Source: Cellulosimicrobium sp. CUA-896
GTDB taxonomy: Bacteria > Actinomycetota > Actinomycetes > Actinomycetales > Cellulomonadaceae
Direction: 5' to 3'
Assembly (NCBI RefSeq): GCF_001942335.1
Contig: NZ_MKKH01000044.1
Coordinates: 1-64,000 of the forward strand
Length of the DNA: 64,000 bases
The stretch's first letter is position 1. The number at the start of each line of letters is the position of its first letter. The position numbers and the translations under genes were made by a program. Below are positions 40,711-50,153 of this stretch, piece by piece. A model generated the notes under the pieces. It did no database searches. It was given only the letters and a program-made list of their open reading frames with translations, and had not been told where the DNA came from.

Positions 40711-42320
40711 CGCTGCGGTACGCCGCGGGGCGCGCGCGCCCTGGTCCGGGGCGGGGCCGTCGTGCTCCTGCCCGCGCCGGTCGAGCCCGCGCTCGTGGAG
40801 CAGGTCTGGGACCAGCTCGGCACCGACGCGGGGGTCGTGGAGGTCCTCCAGGTCCTCACGGGCGCGTTCGGTTCGAGCCTGCGGACGCTGCCGCCGTTCG
40901 CCGTCGTGGTGGTGTCCGACGGGCGCACGCACGTCGCGGTCCGCGGCGACCTCTCCGTGTCCCTCGTGCTCGGCGGCGCCGAGCGCGTCGACGTCGACGG
41001 GAGCGCCGTGACGACGTGGTCCGAGCGCGTCGTCGAGGACGTCGCGGAGGTCCTCGTCCGGACCGGCGCGCGTCCCGCGCCGGCGGGCGGGGTCCTGCTC
41101 GACCCCGCCGCGTCCTGGCCCCTCGCCGCGGGCGTCGTGCTCGCGGACGCCGTCGCGTGGCGGCCCACCGTGCGCACGGCGGGCCACGAGCAGCCCGTGG
41201 GCGGCGCGACGCTCCGGGCGCCCGAGGAGACGATCGCGCCCGAGGTCACCACCGGCGCGGTCGAGGCGCCGGCCGGTCCGCCCCACGCCGGGCCTGCGAG
41301 CGGCGAGGCCCCCGCACCGACCCGGAGCCGCCCGTCGAGGCCGACCCGCTCGACGACTACGGCCACCTGTGGGGCTCGACCGTGCTGCGCACCGTCGAGG
41401 ACGCCGCGGTCCGGGTCGACGCCGAGGACGGCGACGCGCCCGGCACCGACTCCTCGACCGGCGACGAACCGCCGGTGTCGCCCGCACCGGCCGCCGGGGA
41501 CGACCCGGCGCCCCGGCCCGCTGCGGTCCCGCCGCCTCCGCCGTCGGACGCGGTGCCCGCCGCCGAGCCACCCGTGAGCGCCGCGACGGTGCCCCCGCCG
41601 CCCGAGGGCCTCATCGCGGGGGTGCCCCGCGAATGGACCGGCGCGTCGCCCGCCGCCGCGCACGTGCGCGACGTCGGGCCCGACGACGTCCCGGGCGCGG
41701 ACGCGGAGCCGGCCCCGGGCCCGACCGGGCCGGACCACGACGGCCACACGGTCCTGTCGTCGGCGATCGCCGAGCTGCGCGCCGCGGCCGGCCGCGCGGA
41801 CGCGCCGTCGGACCCGGCCCCCGCGCCCGTGCCGTCCTTCGGGGCGCCGCCCGCACCCGGGCAGCAGCAGATCCTCGCGCGCACGTGCCCGCAGGGGCAC
41901 GCGAACCCGCCCTCGCGCGAGACGTGCGCGCTGTGCGGCGCGACGCTGGAGGGCGACGCCGCCCTCGCGGTGCGCCCGCCGCTCGGCCGGGTGGTGCTCT
42001 CCACCGGGCAGGGCGTCGAGCTCGACCGCGGGGTCGTCGTCGGGCGCCGCCCGCGCACCCCGCGCACCCAGGCCGGCGACCTCCCGCGGCTGGTCACCGT
42101 GCCGAGCCCGCAGCAGGACATCTCGCGCTCGCACGTCGAGATCACGCTCGAGGGCTGGCACGTCCTCGTGAGCGACATGGCGACGACGAACGGGACCACG
42201 CTGCTGCGCGCCGGGCAGCCCCCGCGCCGGCTGCACCCGTCGGAGCCCGTGCTGGTCGTCGACGGCGACGTCGCCGACCTCGGGGACGGCGTGACCCTGA
42301 CGTTCGAGGGCATCCGGTGA
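40707..42320 (+). CDS. FHA domain protein with Pro-rich linker and zinc ribbon (two frameshifts)
   Basis: About 538 residues. An N-terminal region with LLPAPVEPALVEQVWDQLGT and VVVVSDGRTHVAVRGDLSVS resembles no family I can name. A long Pro/Ala-rich linker follows, then a four-cysteine ribbon (RTCPQGHANPPSRETCALCG) and a C-terminal FHA domain with GVVVGRRPR, DISRSHVEITLEG and MATTNGTTLL. Frame breaks lie near 40742 (a GC pair lost in GCGCGCGCC) and near 41325 (one base). Overlaps the phosphatase and kinase genes by 4 bp each. Confidence 0.82.
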   Translation: MTLRYAAGRARPGPGRGRRAPARAGRARARGAGLGPARHRRGGRGGPPGPHGRVRFEPADAAAVRRRGGVRRAHARRGPRRPLRVPRARRRRARRRRRERRDDVVRARRRGRRGGPRPDRRASRAGGRGPARPRRVLAPRRGRRARGRRRVAAHRAHGGPRAARGRRDAPGARGDDRARGHHRRGRGAGRSAPRRACERRGPRTDPEPPVEADPLDDYGHLWGSTVLRTVEDAAVRVDAEDGDAPGTDSSTGDEPPVSPAPAAGDDPAPRPAAVPPPPPSDAVPAAEPPVSAATVPPPPEGLIAGVPREWTGASPAAAHVRDVGPDDVPGADAEPAPGPTGPDHDGHTVLSSAIAELRAAAGRADAPSDPAPAPVPSFGAPPAPGQQQILARTCPQGHANPPSRETCALCGATLEGDAALAVRPPLGRVVLSTGQGVELDRGVVVGRRPRTPRTQAGDLPRLVTVPSPQQDISRSHVEITLEGWHVLVSDMATTNGTTLLRAGQPPRRLHPSEPVLVVDGDVADLGDGVTLTFEGIR

Positions 42321-44049
42321 GCACGAAGCGCGCACCCTCCCCGCCCCCGGAGATCCACGGCTTCGAGTACGTCTCGCTCATCGGCTCGGGCGGCTTCTCC
42401 GACGTCTTCCTCTACCAGCAGCAGCGCCCCCGCCGCCGGGTCGCCGTCAAGGTCCTGCTCCACGAGTGGTCGAGCCCGTCGCAGCGCGCCGCGTTCGACG
42501 CCGAGGCCGACCTCATGGCGACGCTGTCCACCCACCCGTCGATCGTCACGATGTACGAGGCGGACGTCGCCGACGACGGCCGCCCGTACCTCGCGATGGA
42601 GTACTGCTCGCGCCCGAACCTCGGGGCGCGGTACCGCTCCGAGCGTCTGTCGGTCGCCGAGGCGCTGCGCATCGCCGTGCAGGTCGCGGGCGCGGTCGAG
42701 ACGGCGCACCGCGCCGGCATCCTGCACCGCGACATCAAGCCCGCGAACATCCTCGTCACCGAGTACGGGCACCCCGCGCTCACCGACTTCGGCATCTCCT
42801 CGACGGTCGACGACGCGGCGCGCGCCGAGGGCATGTCGATCCCGTGGTCGCCGCCCGAGTCGTTCGCCGAGCCGCCGCGCAGCGGCATCGCGACGGACGT
42901 CTGGGCGCTCGCCGCCACCACGTACACGCTGCTCGCGGGCCGCTCCCCGTTCGAGGTCCCGGGCGGGTCGAACACCAGCGCCGACCTCGTCGCGCGCGTC
43001 GAGTCGTCGCCCCTGCCGCCCACCGGCGCTCGGACGTGCCGCCCTCGCTCGAGCGCGTGCTCGCGACGGCGATGGCCAAGAGCCCCGCGTCGCGCTACCC
43101 GACGGTGCTCGCGTTCGCGCGCGCCCTCCAGCAGGTGCAGAACGAGCTGTCGCTCGCGGTGACGCCGATCGACCTCCTCGACGACACCGGTCACGTCCAC
43201 GAGGAGGAGCCCGACGACGACGCCGGGACGCGCCTGCGCCAAGTCGTCTCGATCGACCCGGCCGGACCGGCGACCACGCCTCCGGGCGGGCCGGCGTACC
43301 CGCCGCACCTCGCGCCCGCGCCGCCGGCGGCGACCGCCGGGACGAGCACGGGCACGGCGCCGGGCGCGCACGACGGGACGAGCGGGCTCCACGGGACGAC
43401 GGGGACGCGCCCGACGTCCGGGGTCGGCCCAAGCGCGCCCCTGTCGGGTGACGGGACCGCCGGCGCCGCGGCCGCGTCGTCGGTCACGGCGCCGCCCCCG
43501 GCAGCCCGGCCGACGTGGGGCGCGGCCCCGGTCGAGGACACCGTGCACCGCGCGGCCCCGGCCCCGACGCGGGACGACGAGCCGGCCCAGGAGCGTGCGG
43601 GCGGGGGACGGGCCAGGTGGGCCGTGCTCTCGGGCGTCCTCGTCCTGGCCGTCGCGGGCGCGGGCGTCCTCGCGCTCGTGCGCGGCGGCGACGACGACGC
43701 GGCGGAGGCCGACCCGACGCCGACGAGCGACCGGACGTTCACGCCGTCGGACAACCTCGGGGCGCTCGTGCCCCCGGTGAACGACCTGACCGGTGCGTAC
43801 GACGCGGCGCAGGGCGCAGTCGTCTTCACCTGGGCGTACGACAGCCCGGACGCGCAGGAGGGCGACACGTTCGGCTGGAAGAAGCTCGACCTCGTGGGTG
43901 ACGCCGGCACGCAGCCGACGACCGAGCCCACGGCCGTGGTCCCGGCCGAGCCCGGCGAGCAGGTGTGCGTCGAGGTGGTCGTCGTCCGCGACGGCCGGGC
44001 CTCGGCGACCCCGCAGACCGCGTGCGTGCCGGAGGTGGAGCAGGGATGA
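42317..44049 (+). CDS. Transmembrane Ser/Thr protein kinase with extracytoplasmic FN3-like domain (one frameshift)
   Basis: About 577 residues. The kinase domain (residues 12-275) has the Gly-loop LIGSGGFSDVFL, VAVKVLL, catalytic loop ILHRDIKPANILV, DFGISST and WSPPESFAEPP in place of the usual APE. A Pro/Thr/Gly-rich juxtamembrane stretch leads to one helix (WAVLSGVLVLAVAGAGVLAL) and an outer domain resembling FN3 (AVVFTWAYDSPDAQEGDTFGW, EQVCVEVVVVRDGRAS), rather than the PASTA repeats of PknB. The frame breaks near 43025 (ACCGGCGC for ACCGGGCGC). It is encoded between FHA and phosphatase genes, so it is the likely source of phosphothreonine for the FHA proteins. Confidence 0.9.
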
Positions 44050-44750
44050 GCGAGCTCGCGGTCGAGTTCTGCGGCGAGTGGTTCCGCCCGTCCGCGGACG
44101 GCGAGGCGTTCGACGTCGGGCGAGACGGCGACCTGGCGATCGAGGACAACCCGTACCTGCACCGCCGGTTCCTGCGCATCACGCACGAGGACGGGATCTG
44201 GTGGCTCGCGAACGTCGGCTCGCTGATCTCGGCGACGGTGTGCGACGCGGGTGGCGGGGTCCAGTCGTGGCTCTCCCCGGGCAACCGGCTCCCGCTCGTC
44301 TTCCCGAGCACGTCCATCGTCTTCACGGCCGGGCCCACCACGTACGAGATCACCGCCCGGCTCCGCGGGGCCCCCTACCAGGAGATCCGCTCCGAGGACC
44401 CGGACTCGGGCGCCACGACGATCGGCATGATCACGTTCACGACGAGCCAGAAGCAGCTCATCGTCGCGCTCTGCGAGCCGATGCTGCGCCGCGACGGCAC
44501 GGGCCTGTCCGAGATCCCGTCGTCCGCCGCCGCGGCCGCGCGTCTCGGCTGGGCGACCACGCGATTCAACCGCAAGCTCGACAACGTGTGCGACAAGCTC
44601 GACCGCATCGGCGTCAAGGGGCTGCGCGGCGGGGCGGGCGCCCTGGCGACGAACCGCCGCGCGCGGCTCGTCGAGTACGCGGTGGCGTCCCGCCTCGTCA
44701 CGGGCGCGGACCTGCCGCTGCTCGACCAGGGCGACGAGGCCGAGGCGTGA
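44046..44750 (+). CDS. Degenerate FHA-like domain protein with C-terminal HTH-like region
   Basis: 234 residues, intact. The N-terminal 115 residues look FHA-like (FDVGRDGDLAIEDNPYLHRR, GIWWLANVGS) but lack the SxxH and NG residues needed for phosphothreonine binding. The second half has TFTTSQKQLIVALCEPMLRR and SAAAAARLGWATTRFNRKLD, similar to a winged or LuxR-like helix-turn-helix. It could sense the kinase state without binding phosphate in the usual way, or regulate the locus. Overlaps the kinase and next gene. Confidence 0.7.
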   Translation: MSELAVEFCGEWFRPSADGEAFDVGRDGDLAIEDNPYLHRRFLRITHEDGIWWLANVGSLISATVCDAGGGVQSWLSPGNRLPLVFPSTSIVFTAGPTTYEITARLRGAPYQEIRSEDPDSGATTIGMITFTTSQKQLIVALCEPMLRRDGTGLSEIPSSAAAAARLGWATTRFNRKLDNVCDKLDRIGVKGLRGGAGALATNRRARLVEYAVASRLVTGADLPLLDQGDEAEA

Positions 44751-45226
44751 CGCGGACCGTGGCCGCGACCGCGGCGGCGGCCCTGCTGCTCGTCGCGGCG
44801 GCCGTCGCCGCGTACGCCGCGGGCGGCGGGTCGCCCGACGTCATCGTCGGCGGCCCCACCACGTCGGCGGCGGTCGTCCCGCTCGCGGTCGGCGCCGCCG
44901 CGCTCGCGTTCACCGCGCTCCTGGTCGCCCTCGCGGCCGGGACGCGCGACGCCGACTTCGCGACCTCGCGCGCCGTCGTGTCCGCGTCCGCCGGCGGCGC
45001 CGTGGTCGTCGCGGTCGCGGACCTCGCCGTCGTCGTCCTGCTCACCGGGGCCGGGACCGGCGACCCGCTCGACCCGTGGCGCGCGCTCGCCACCGCGCTC
45101 GGCACCGCGTACACGTGGCTCGTCGTCGCCGCGGCCGCCGTCCTCGGCGCCGCGTGGGCGCTCGTCGCGCGCCCCGGCCACCACGAACCCCCGCACCCGA
45201 CCGAGGAGCACGACCGATGCGCCTGA
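44747..45226 (+). CDS. Small four-helix membrane protein of unknown function
   Basis: 159 residues from GTG 44747. Almost entirely hydrophobic: about four helices (ALLLVAAAVAAYAA, VVPLAVGAAALAFTALLVAL, GGAVVVAVADLAVVVLLTGA, YTWLVVAAAAVLGAAWALVA) and a short charged tail. I recognise no family. It overlaps the EssC-like gene by 10 bp, so it may be a membrane partner of that ATPase. Confidence 0.65.
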   Translation: MTRTVAATAAAALLLVAAAVAAYAAGGGSPDVIVGGPTTSAAVVPLAVGAAALAFTALLVALAAGTRDADFATSRAVVSASAGGAVVVAVADLAVVVLLTGAGTGDPLDPWRALATALGTAYTWLVVAAAAVLGAAWALVARPGHHEPPHPTEEHDRCA

Positions 45227-48200
45227 AGGCCACGCTCCACCGCCCCGAGGGCACGCAGGACGACATCGTCGTGACCGCCGACGCGGGCGCGACGATCGGC
45301 GAGATCGCGGGCACCATCGCGCGCGTCGACCCCCGCGGCCCCGCCGCGCCCGACCGGCCGCTGACGCTGCTCGCGCAGCTCCCCGGCCAGGAGCGGCCCG
45401 CCGCGCTGCCGCCCGACGCGGCGCTCGGCGAGGCCTGGATCGGCTCGGGCGCCGTGGTCGCGGTCGTCGATCGCGAGCTGCCGGGCTTCGACGCCCCGCG
45501 CGCGGGCCACGTGCGCGCCGCCGTGCGGGTCGAGGGCCAGCCGGTGCACGAGCTGTCCGAGGGCAGCTACGTCGTCGGGCGCTCGCCCGAGTGCGACGTC
45601 GTCCTCGACGACCCGCTCGTGTCGAAGCGGCACCTGCGCGTCGACGTCGGCGACACCGTCGACGTCGTGGACCTCGGCTCGGCGAACGGACTCGTGGTCG
45701 ACGGCGGGCACGTGTCCCGCGTCCGGGTCGAGGGGCGCAGCGGGTGCTCGTCGGCGACACGACGCTCGTCGTCGAGCGGCGTGCCAACGGGCAGCTGACC
45801 GGCGTCGCGCCGAAGGCCGGGCCGGTGCCGTTCACGCGCTCGCCGCGCGTCGAGGAGCGCTACCGCGGGCAGGAGTTCGAGTCGCCCGAGGTCCCGACCG
45901 AGACCGACCCCACCGAGTTCCCGTACATCGCGCTCCTCGCGCCCGTCCTCATGGGCGCCGGGCTCTTCGCCCTCACCCAGCGCCCGACGTCGCTGCTGTT
46001 CGTCCTGCTCGCGCCGCTCATGCTCGTCGGCAACTACCTCACGCAGGGCCGGCGCGAGAAGAAGCGCCGCGAGCGCGACGTGCGCCGGTTCGACGAGCGG
46101 CTCGACGCGCTGCGCACCGCGCTCGCGGGGGAGGACGAGAAGGAACGCTCCGTGCGCCTGCGCGAGGCGCCCGCGACCCAGCACGTGTTCGCGGAGGCGA
46201 TGCGGCACGGCCCCCTGCTGTGGACGCGCCGCCCGGAGCACTGGAGCTTCCTCAACGTGCGTCTCGGCCTCGGCACCATGCCGTCGCGCAACACGGTCAA
46301 GCGCACCGGCAAGGGCGCGATGCTCCCGCAGTACGCCGAACGCCTCGACGAGGTCGTCGAGCGCCACGCGCACGTGAGCGGCGTGCCCGTCGTCGAGAAC
46401 CTGTACGACGCCGGCGCGCTCGGCTTCGCGGGGCCGCCGGCCGACGTCGTCAAGCCGCTCGACGCGGTGCTGCTGCAGCTGACCGCGCTGCACTCGCCCG
46501 CGGAGCTCGCCGTCGCCGCGATCGTCGGCCCCGCGTGGGCCGCGCCGATGCGCTGGCTCACCTGGCTCCCGCACACGTCGTCGCCGCACAGCCCGATCGA
46601 GGGCACCCACCTCGCCGACTCGGCGAGCTCGGGGGCGACGCTGCTCGCCCAGCTGGAGGAGCTCGTCACGTCCCGCCTGCGCGCGCGCAAGACGCAGCGG
46701 CGCGGGGCGGTCGACACCGACGACGCGGCGCTCGAGCGCGGCGCGAGCGTCGGGGACTCGTCGGCCACCGAGAGCGGCACGCGCTCGCCCGTGCCGGCCG
46801 TCGTCGTGCTGGTGTCGCACGACACCGACGTCGACCGGTCCCGCCTGATCCAGCTCGCCGAGCTCGGCCCGGACGCGGGCGTGTACGTCCTGTGGGTCGC
46901 GGCCGACGCCGCGGGGCTGCCCGCCGCGTGCCGCACCTTCGTCACGATCGACGCCGAGCACGGACCGCGGGTCGCATGGTCCGCCTCGGGGCGTGGGTGG
47001 ACGACGTCCGGCTCGAGGAGGTCGAGACCCGGCAGGCGCTCGAGTTCGGCCGCCGCCTCGCGCCCGTGTTCGACGCCGGCGCGATCATCGAGGACGCGTC
47101 CGACATCCCCCGCACCGTGCCGATGCCGGCGCTGCTCGGGCACGACCTGTTCGAGTCGCCCGACGCCGTCGTCGACCGCTGGCGCCAGAACGAGTCCATC
47201 GCCGTCCGCCAGGGGCCGGCGTCCGCGCGCCGGCGCGCCGGGTCGCTGCGCGCGGCCGTCGGGTCGGCGGGCGTCGACGCCGTGCACCTCGACCTGCGCT
47301 CGCAGGGGCCGCACGCGCTCGTCGGCGGCACCACCGGCGCCGGGAAGTCGGAGTTCCTCCAGGCGTGGGTGCTCGGCATGGCCGCCGAGTACAGCCCCGA
47401 CCGCGTGACGTTCCTCTTCGTCGACTACAAGGGCGGGTCCGCCTTCGCGGACTGCGTCGAGCTCCCGCACTGCGTGGGTCTCGTGACCGACCTGTCGCCG
47501 CACCTGGTGATCCGCGCGCTGACGTCGCTGCGCGCGGAGCTGCACCACCGCGAGCGCCTGTTCAACCGCAAGAAGGCGAAGGACATCCTCGAGCTCGAGA
47601 AGCGGGGCGACCCGGACTGCCCCCCGGCGCTCGTCATCGTCATCGATGAGTTCGCCGCGCTCGTGGGCGACGTGCCCGAGTTCGTCGACGGCGTCGTCGA
47701 CGTCGCGCAGCGCGGTCGCTCGCTCGGCATCCACCTCGTCATGGCCACGCAGCGCCCGGCGGGCGTGATCAAGGACAACCTGCGGGCCAACACGAACCTG
47801 CGCGTCGCGCTGCGGATGGCCGACGAGTCCGACTCGGCCGACGTCGTCGACGTCAAGGACGCCGCGCACTTCGACCCGTCGATCCCGGGACGCGGGCTCG
47901 TCAAGACGGGGCCGGGCCGCGTGCAGACGTTCCAGTCCGCGTACGCGGGCGGGTGGACGACGCGCGCGCCGCAGCGCACGTCGATCGAGGTCGCCGAGCT
48001 GCGGTTCGGCGGCGAGGTGCGCTGGGAGGCGCCGGCCGACGACGTGCCGGTCCCGGAGGGCGACCTCGGCCCGAACGACCAGCAACGGCTCGTCGCGACG
48101 ATCACGCGGGCCTTCCACGCCGCGGCGGTCCCGCACCCGCGCCGGCCGTGGCTCGACTCGCTCGCCGACGTCTACGACCTGACGCGCCTGCGCCAGCGCA

Positions 48201-49684
48201 CCGACGCCGAGCTGCTGCTCGGGGTGGCCGACCTGCCGGAGCAGCAGGCGCAGGACCCGGTGTACTTCCTGCCGGACGCCGACGGGCACCTCGGCGTCTA
48301 CGGCACGGGCGGCGCCGGCAAGAGCACGGCCCTGCGCACGCTCGCCGCCGTCGCGGGCATCACGCCGCGCGGGGGACCGGTGCACGTCTACGCGCTCGAC
48401 TTCGCGGCCGGCGCGCTCCGGATGCTCGAGAGCCTGCCGCACGTGGGCGCCGTCGTGCGGGGGGACGACACCGAGCGCGTCGTCGGCCTCTTCCGCATGC
48501 TGCGCGACGAGCTCGCCCGGCGCGGGGAGGGCTTCGCCGCGGCGTCGGCGTCGAGCGTCACGGAGTACCGGCGCCTCACGGGCCGCCACGAGACCCCGCG
48601 CATCCTCCTGCTCGTCGACGGCTTCTCCGGGTTCCGCGACGAGTTCGAGGTCGGGACGGGTCGCGCCGAGTGGTTCGAGGTGTTCCGCGACATCCTCGGC
48701 GACGGTCGCCAGCTCGGCATGCACGTGGTCTTCACCGCGGACCGCTCGGGCGCCGTCCCGACGTACGTGCGCTCGCTCGTCCAGCGCAACGTGCTGCTGC
48801 GCCTCGCCGACGACGGCTACCTCGCCTTCAACGCGCCGCGCGACGTCGTCACGCCGACGTCGCCCGCCGGCCGCGCGGTGGTCGACGGCCTCGAGGTCCA
48901 GCTCGCCGTCATCGGCGGCAGCACGTCGGTTCCGGACCAGGCGGCGGCGACCGAACGACTCGGCGCGTCCATGCGGCGTGCTGGCGTGGCGGACGCACCG
49001 CCCGTCCGGACGCTGCCGACCGTCTACGGCGCCGACCGGCTGCCCGACCGGGTCGACGGGCGCCCGGTGCTCGGTCTCGACGACGTCGCCCTCGCGCCGT
49101 ACCCGTTCGACCCCACGGGCACGCTCCTCGTCGCCGGCCCGCCCGCCTCGGGCCGGTCGAACGCGCTCGTCGCGATCACCTCGGCCGTGCAGCGGGCGAA
49201 CCCGGACGCGCGCTGCTACCTGCTGGGCCAGGCGCGCTCCGCGATCGCGGGCGCGCTGGCGTGGGAGGACACGGCCGTCGGCGTCGACAAGGTGGTCGCG
49301 CTGGCGCAGGACCTGCTCGCCGCGGCCCAGGACCCCGACACGCCGCCCGGCATGGTCGTCGTGGTCGAGGGGATCAACGAGTACCTGCAGACCCCCGCCG
49401 ACAAGGCGCTGCAGGACCTGACGAAGGCGATCCGCACGAGCGACCACCTCCTGGTCGCCGAGGCCGAGACCGCGGCCTGGTCCTCCACCTGGCCCCTGCT
49501 GTCGGAGGTGAAGAACGGCCGGCGCGGGCTGCTGCTGCAGCCCGAGAACCTCGACGGCGACACCATCCTGCGCACGTCGCTCCCGCGCGCCGGCAAGGGC
49601 GAGTTCCCGCCCGGCCGCGGGGCGTGGGTCGCGCGCGGTCGGCACGTGCGCCTGCAGCTCCCGCTCGTCCTGGACGCCGGGTGA
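45217..49684 (+). CDS. EssC-like FHA/FtsK-SpoIIIE ATPase of a type VII-like secretion system (two frameshifts)
   Basis: About 1489 residues. Order: an N-terminal ubiquitin- or FHA-like domain (MRLKATLHRPEGTQDDIVVT), a complete FHA domain (YVVGRSPECDVVLDD, VSKRHLRV, GSANGLVV), two helices (PYIALLAPVLMGAGLFALTQ, LLFVLLAPLMLVGNYL), then three ATPase domains. D1 has LVGGTTGAGKSEFLQAW and VIVIDEFAALVGD. D2 has GVYGTGGAGKSTALRTL and ILLLVDGF. D3 is degenerate (VAGPPASGRSNALVA, VVVVEGINEY). EccC of classical ESX systems has no FHA region; this layout resembles EssC of T7SSb. The frame breaks near 45740 (a G lost in a G run) and near 46980. Energising export of the WXG100 proteins encoded downstream is inferred. 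Confidence 0.88.
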
Positions 49685-49695
49685 CGCCGGGCGAC

Positions 49696-49772
49696 ATGGG
49701 GAATGGTCCCCATCGACGTCGCCGGGGGCTCCCGGTAGGTTCTCCGTGGTCGGTCGGCCGTGGGGGCCGGTC
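49696..49772 (+). promoter_or_regulatory. Promoter/operator of the first WXG100 unit
   Basis: ATGGGGAATGGTCCCCAT (49696-49713), then CGAC overlapping a -35-like TCGACG (49713-49718), a 17-bp spacer and a -10-like TAGGTT (49736-49741). Block TCGGCCGTGGGGGCCGGTC (49754-49772) follows in the presumed 5' UTR. The same elements at identical spacing precede the second WXG100 gene. Confidence 0.65.
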
Positions 49773-49790
49773 AGGGCGAGAGGTGCGGCG

Positions 49791-49844
49791 ATGGCGAGGA
49801 CGCGCATGACGGACGACGGGCTGCGGCCGGACGGGCGGTACTGA
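49791..49844 (+). CDS. Possible 17-codon leader peptide
   Basis: ATG 49791 opens a frame coding MARTRMTDDGLRPDGRY, stopping at TGA 49842-49844, 3 bp before the WXG100 GTG start. A GAGAGG lies 8-13 nt upstream. It sits inside the probable 5' UTR and could feed ribosomes to the GTG by re-initiation. Chance is not excluded; the second WXG100 gene has no counterpart. Confidence 0.3.
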   Translation: MARTRMTDDGLRPDGRY

Positions 49845-49847
49845 GCC

Positions 49848-50153
49848 GTGGCCGGGTACGACCTGTCGATCGACATGGAGTCGCTGCGTACGCTCGCCAC
49901 GGACCTCGCGTCCATCGTGGACGAGCTGGAGAACGCGGACGACAACGCGAGCGACGCCGCGCAGGCCACCGGGCACGACGAGCTGCGCGAGCGGGTGAAC
50001 GACTTCGCCGACAAGTGGCGCATCAAGCGCGAGGAGATGATCGGCGACGTCAAGAAGCTCAGCGAGATCATGACGCAGATCGTCGACACCTTCACCGAGG
50101 TGGACACCGAGCTGGCGAAGGCCCTCGAGGACAGCGCAGAGAAGGCGAAGTGA
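49848..50153 (+). CDS. WXG100-like small helical protein (first copy)
   Basis: 101 residues from GTG 49848. Predicted as two long amphipathic helices with a turn (LRTLATDLASIVDELENADD; NDFADKWRIKREEMIGDVKK), length and pattern of the WXG100/EsxA-like family. It lacks a true WXG; the nearest feature is DKWRIKR. The charged C-terminus is ALEDSAEKAK. It could be a secreted WXG100 protein or a Lap-type chaperone for the substrate-like protein encoded next, with which it overlaps (TGATG). An ATPase of the EssC type is encoded directly upstream. Confidence 0.78.
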   Translation: MAGYDLSIDMESLRTLATDLASIVDELENADDNASDAAQATGHDELRERVNDFADKWRIKREEMIGDVKKLSEIMTQIVDTFTEVDTELAKALEDSAEKAK

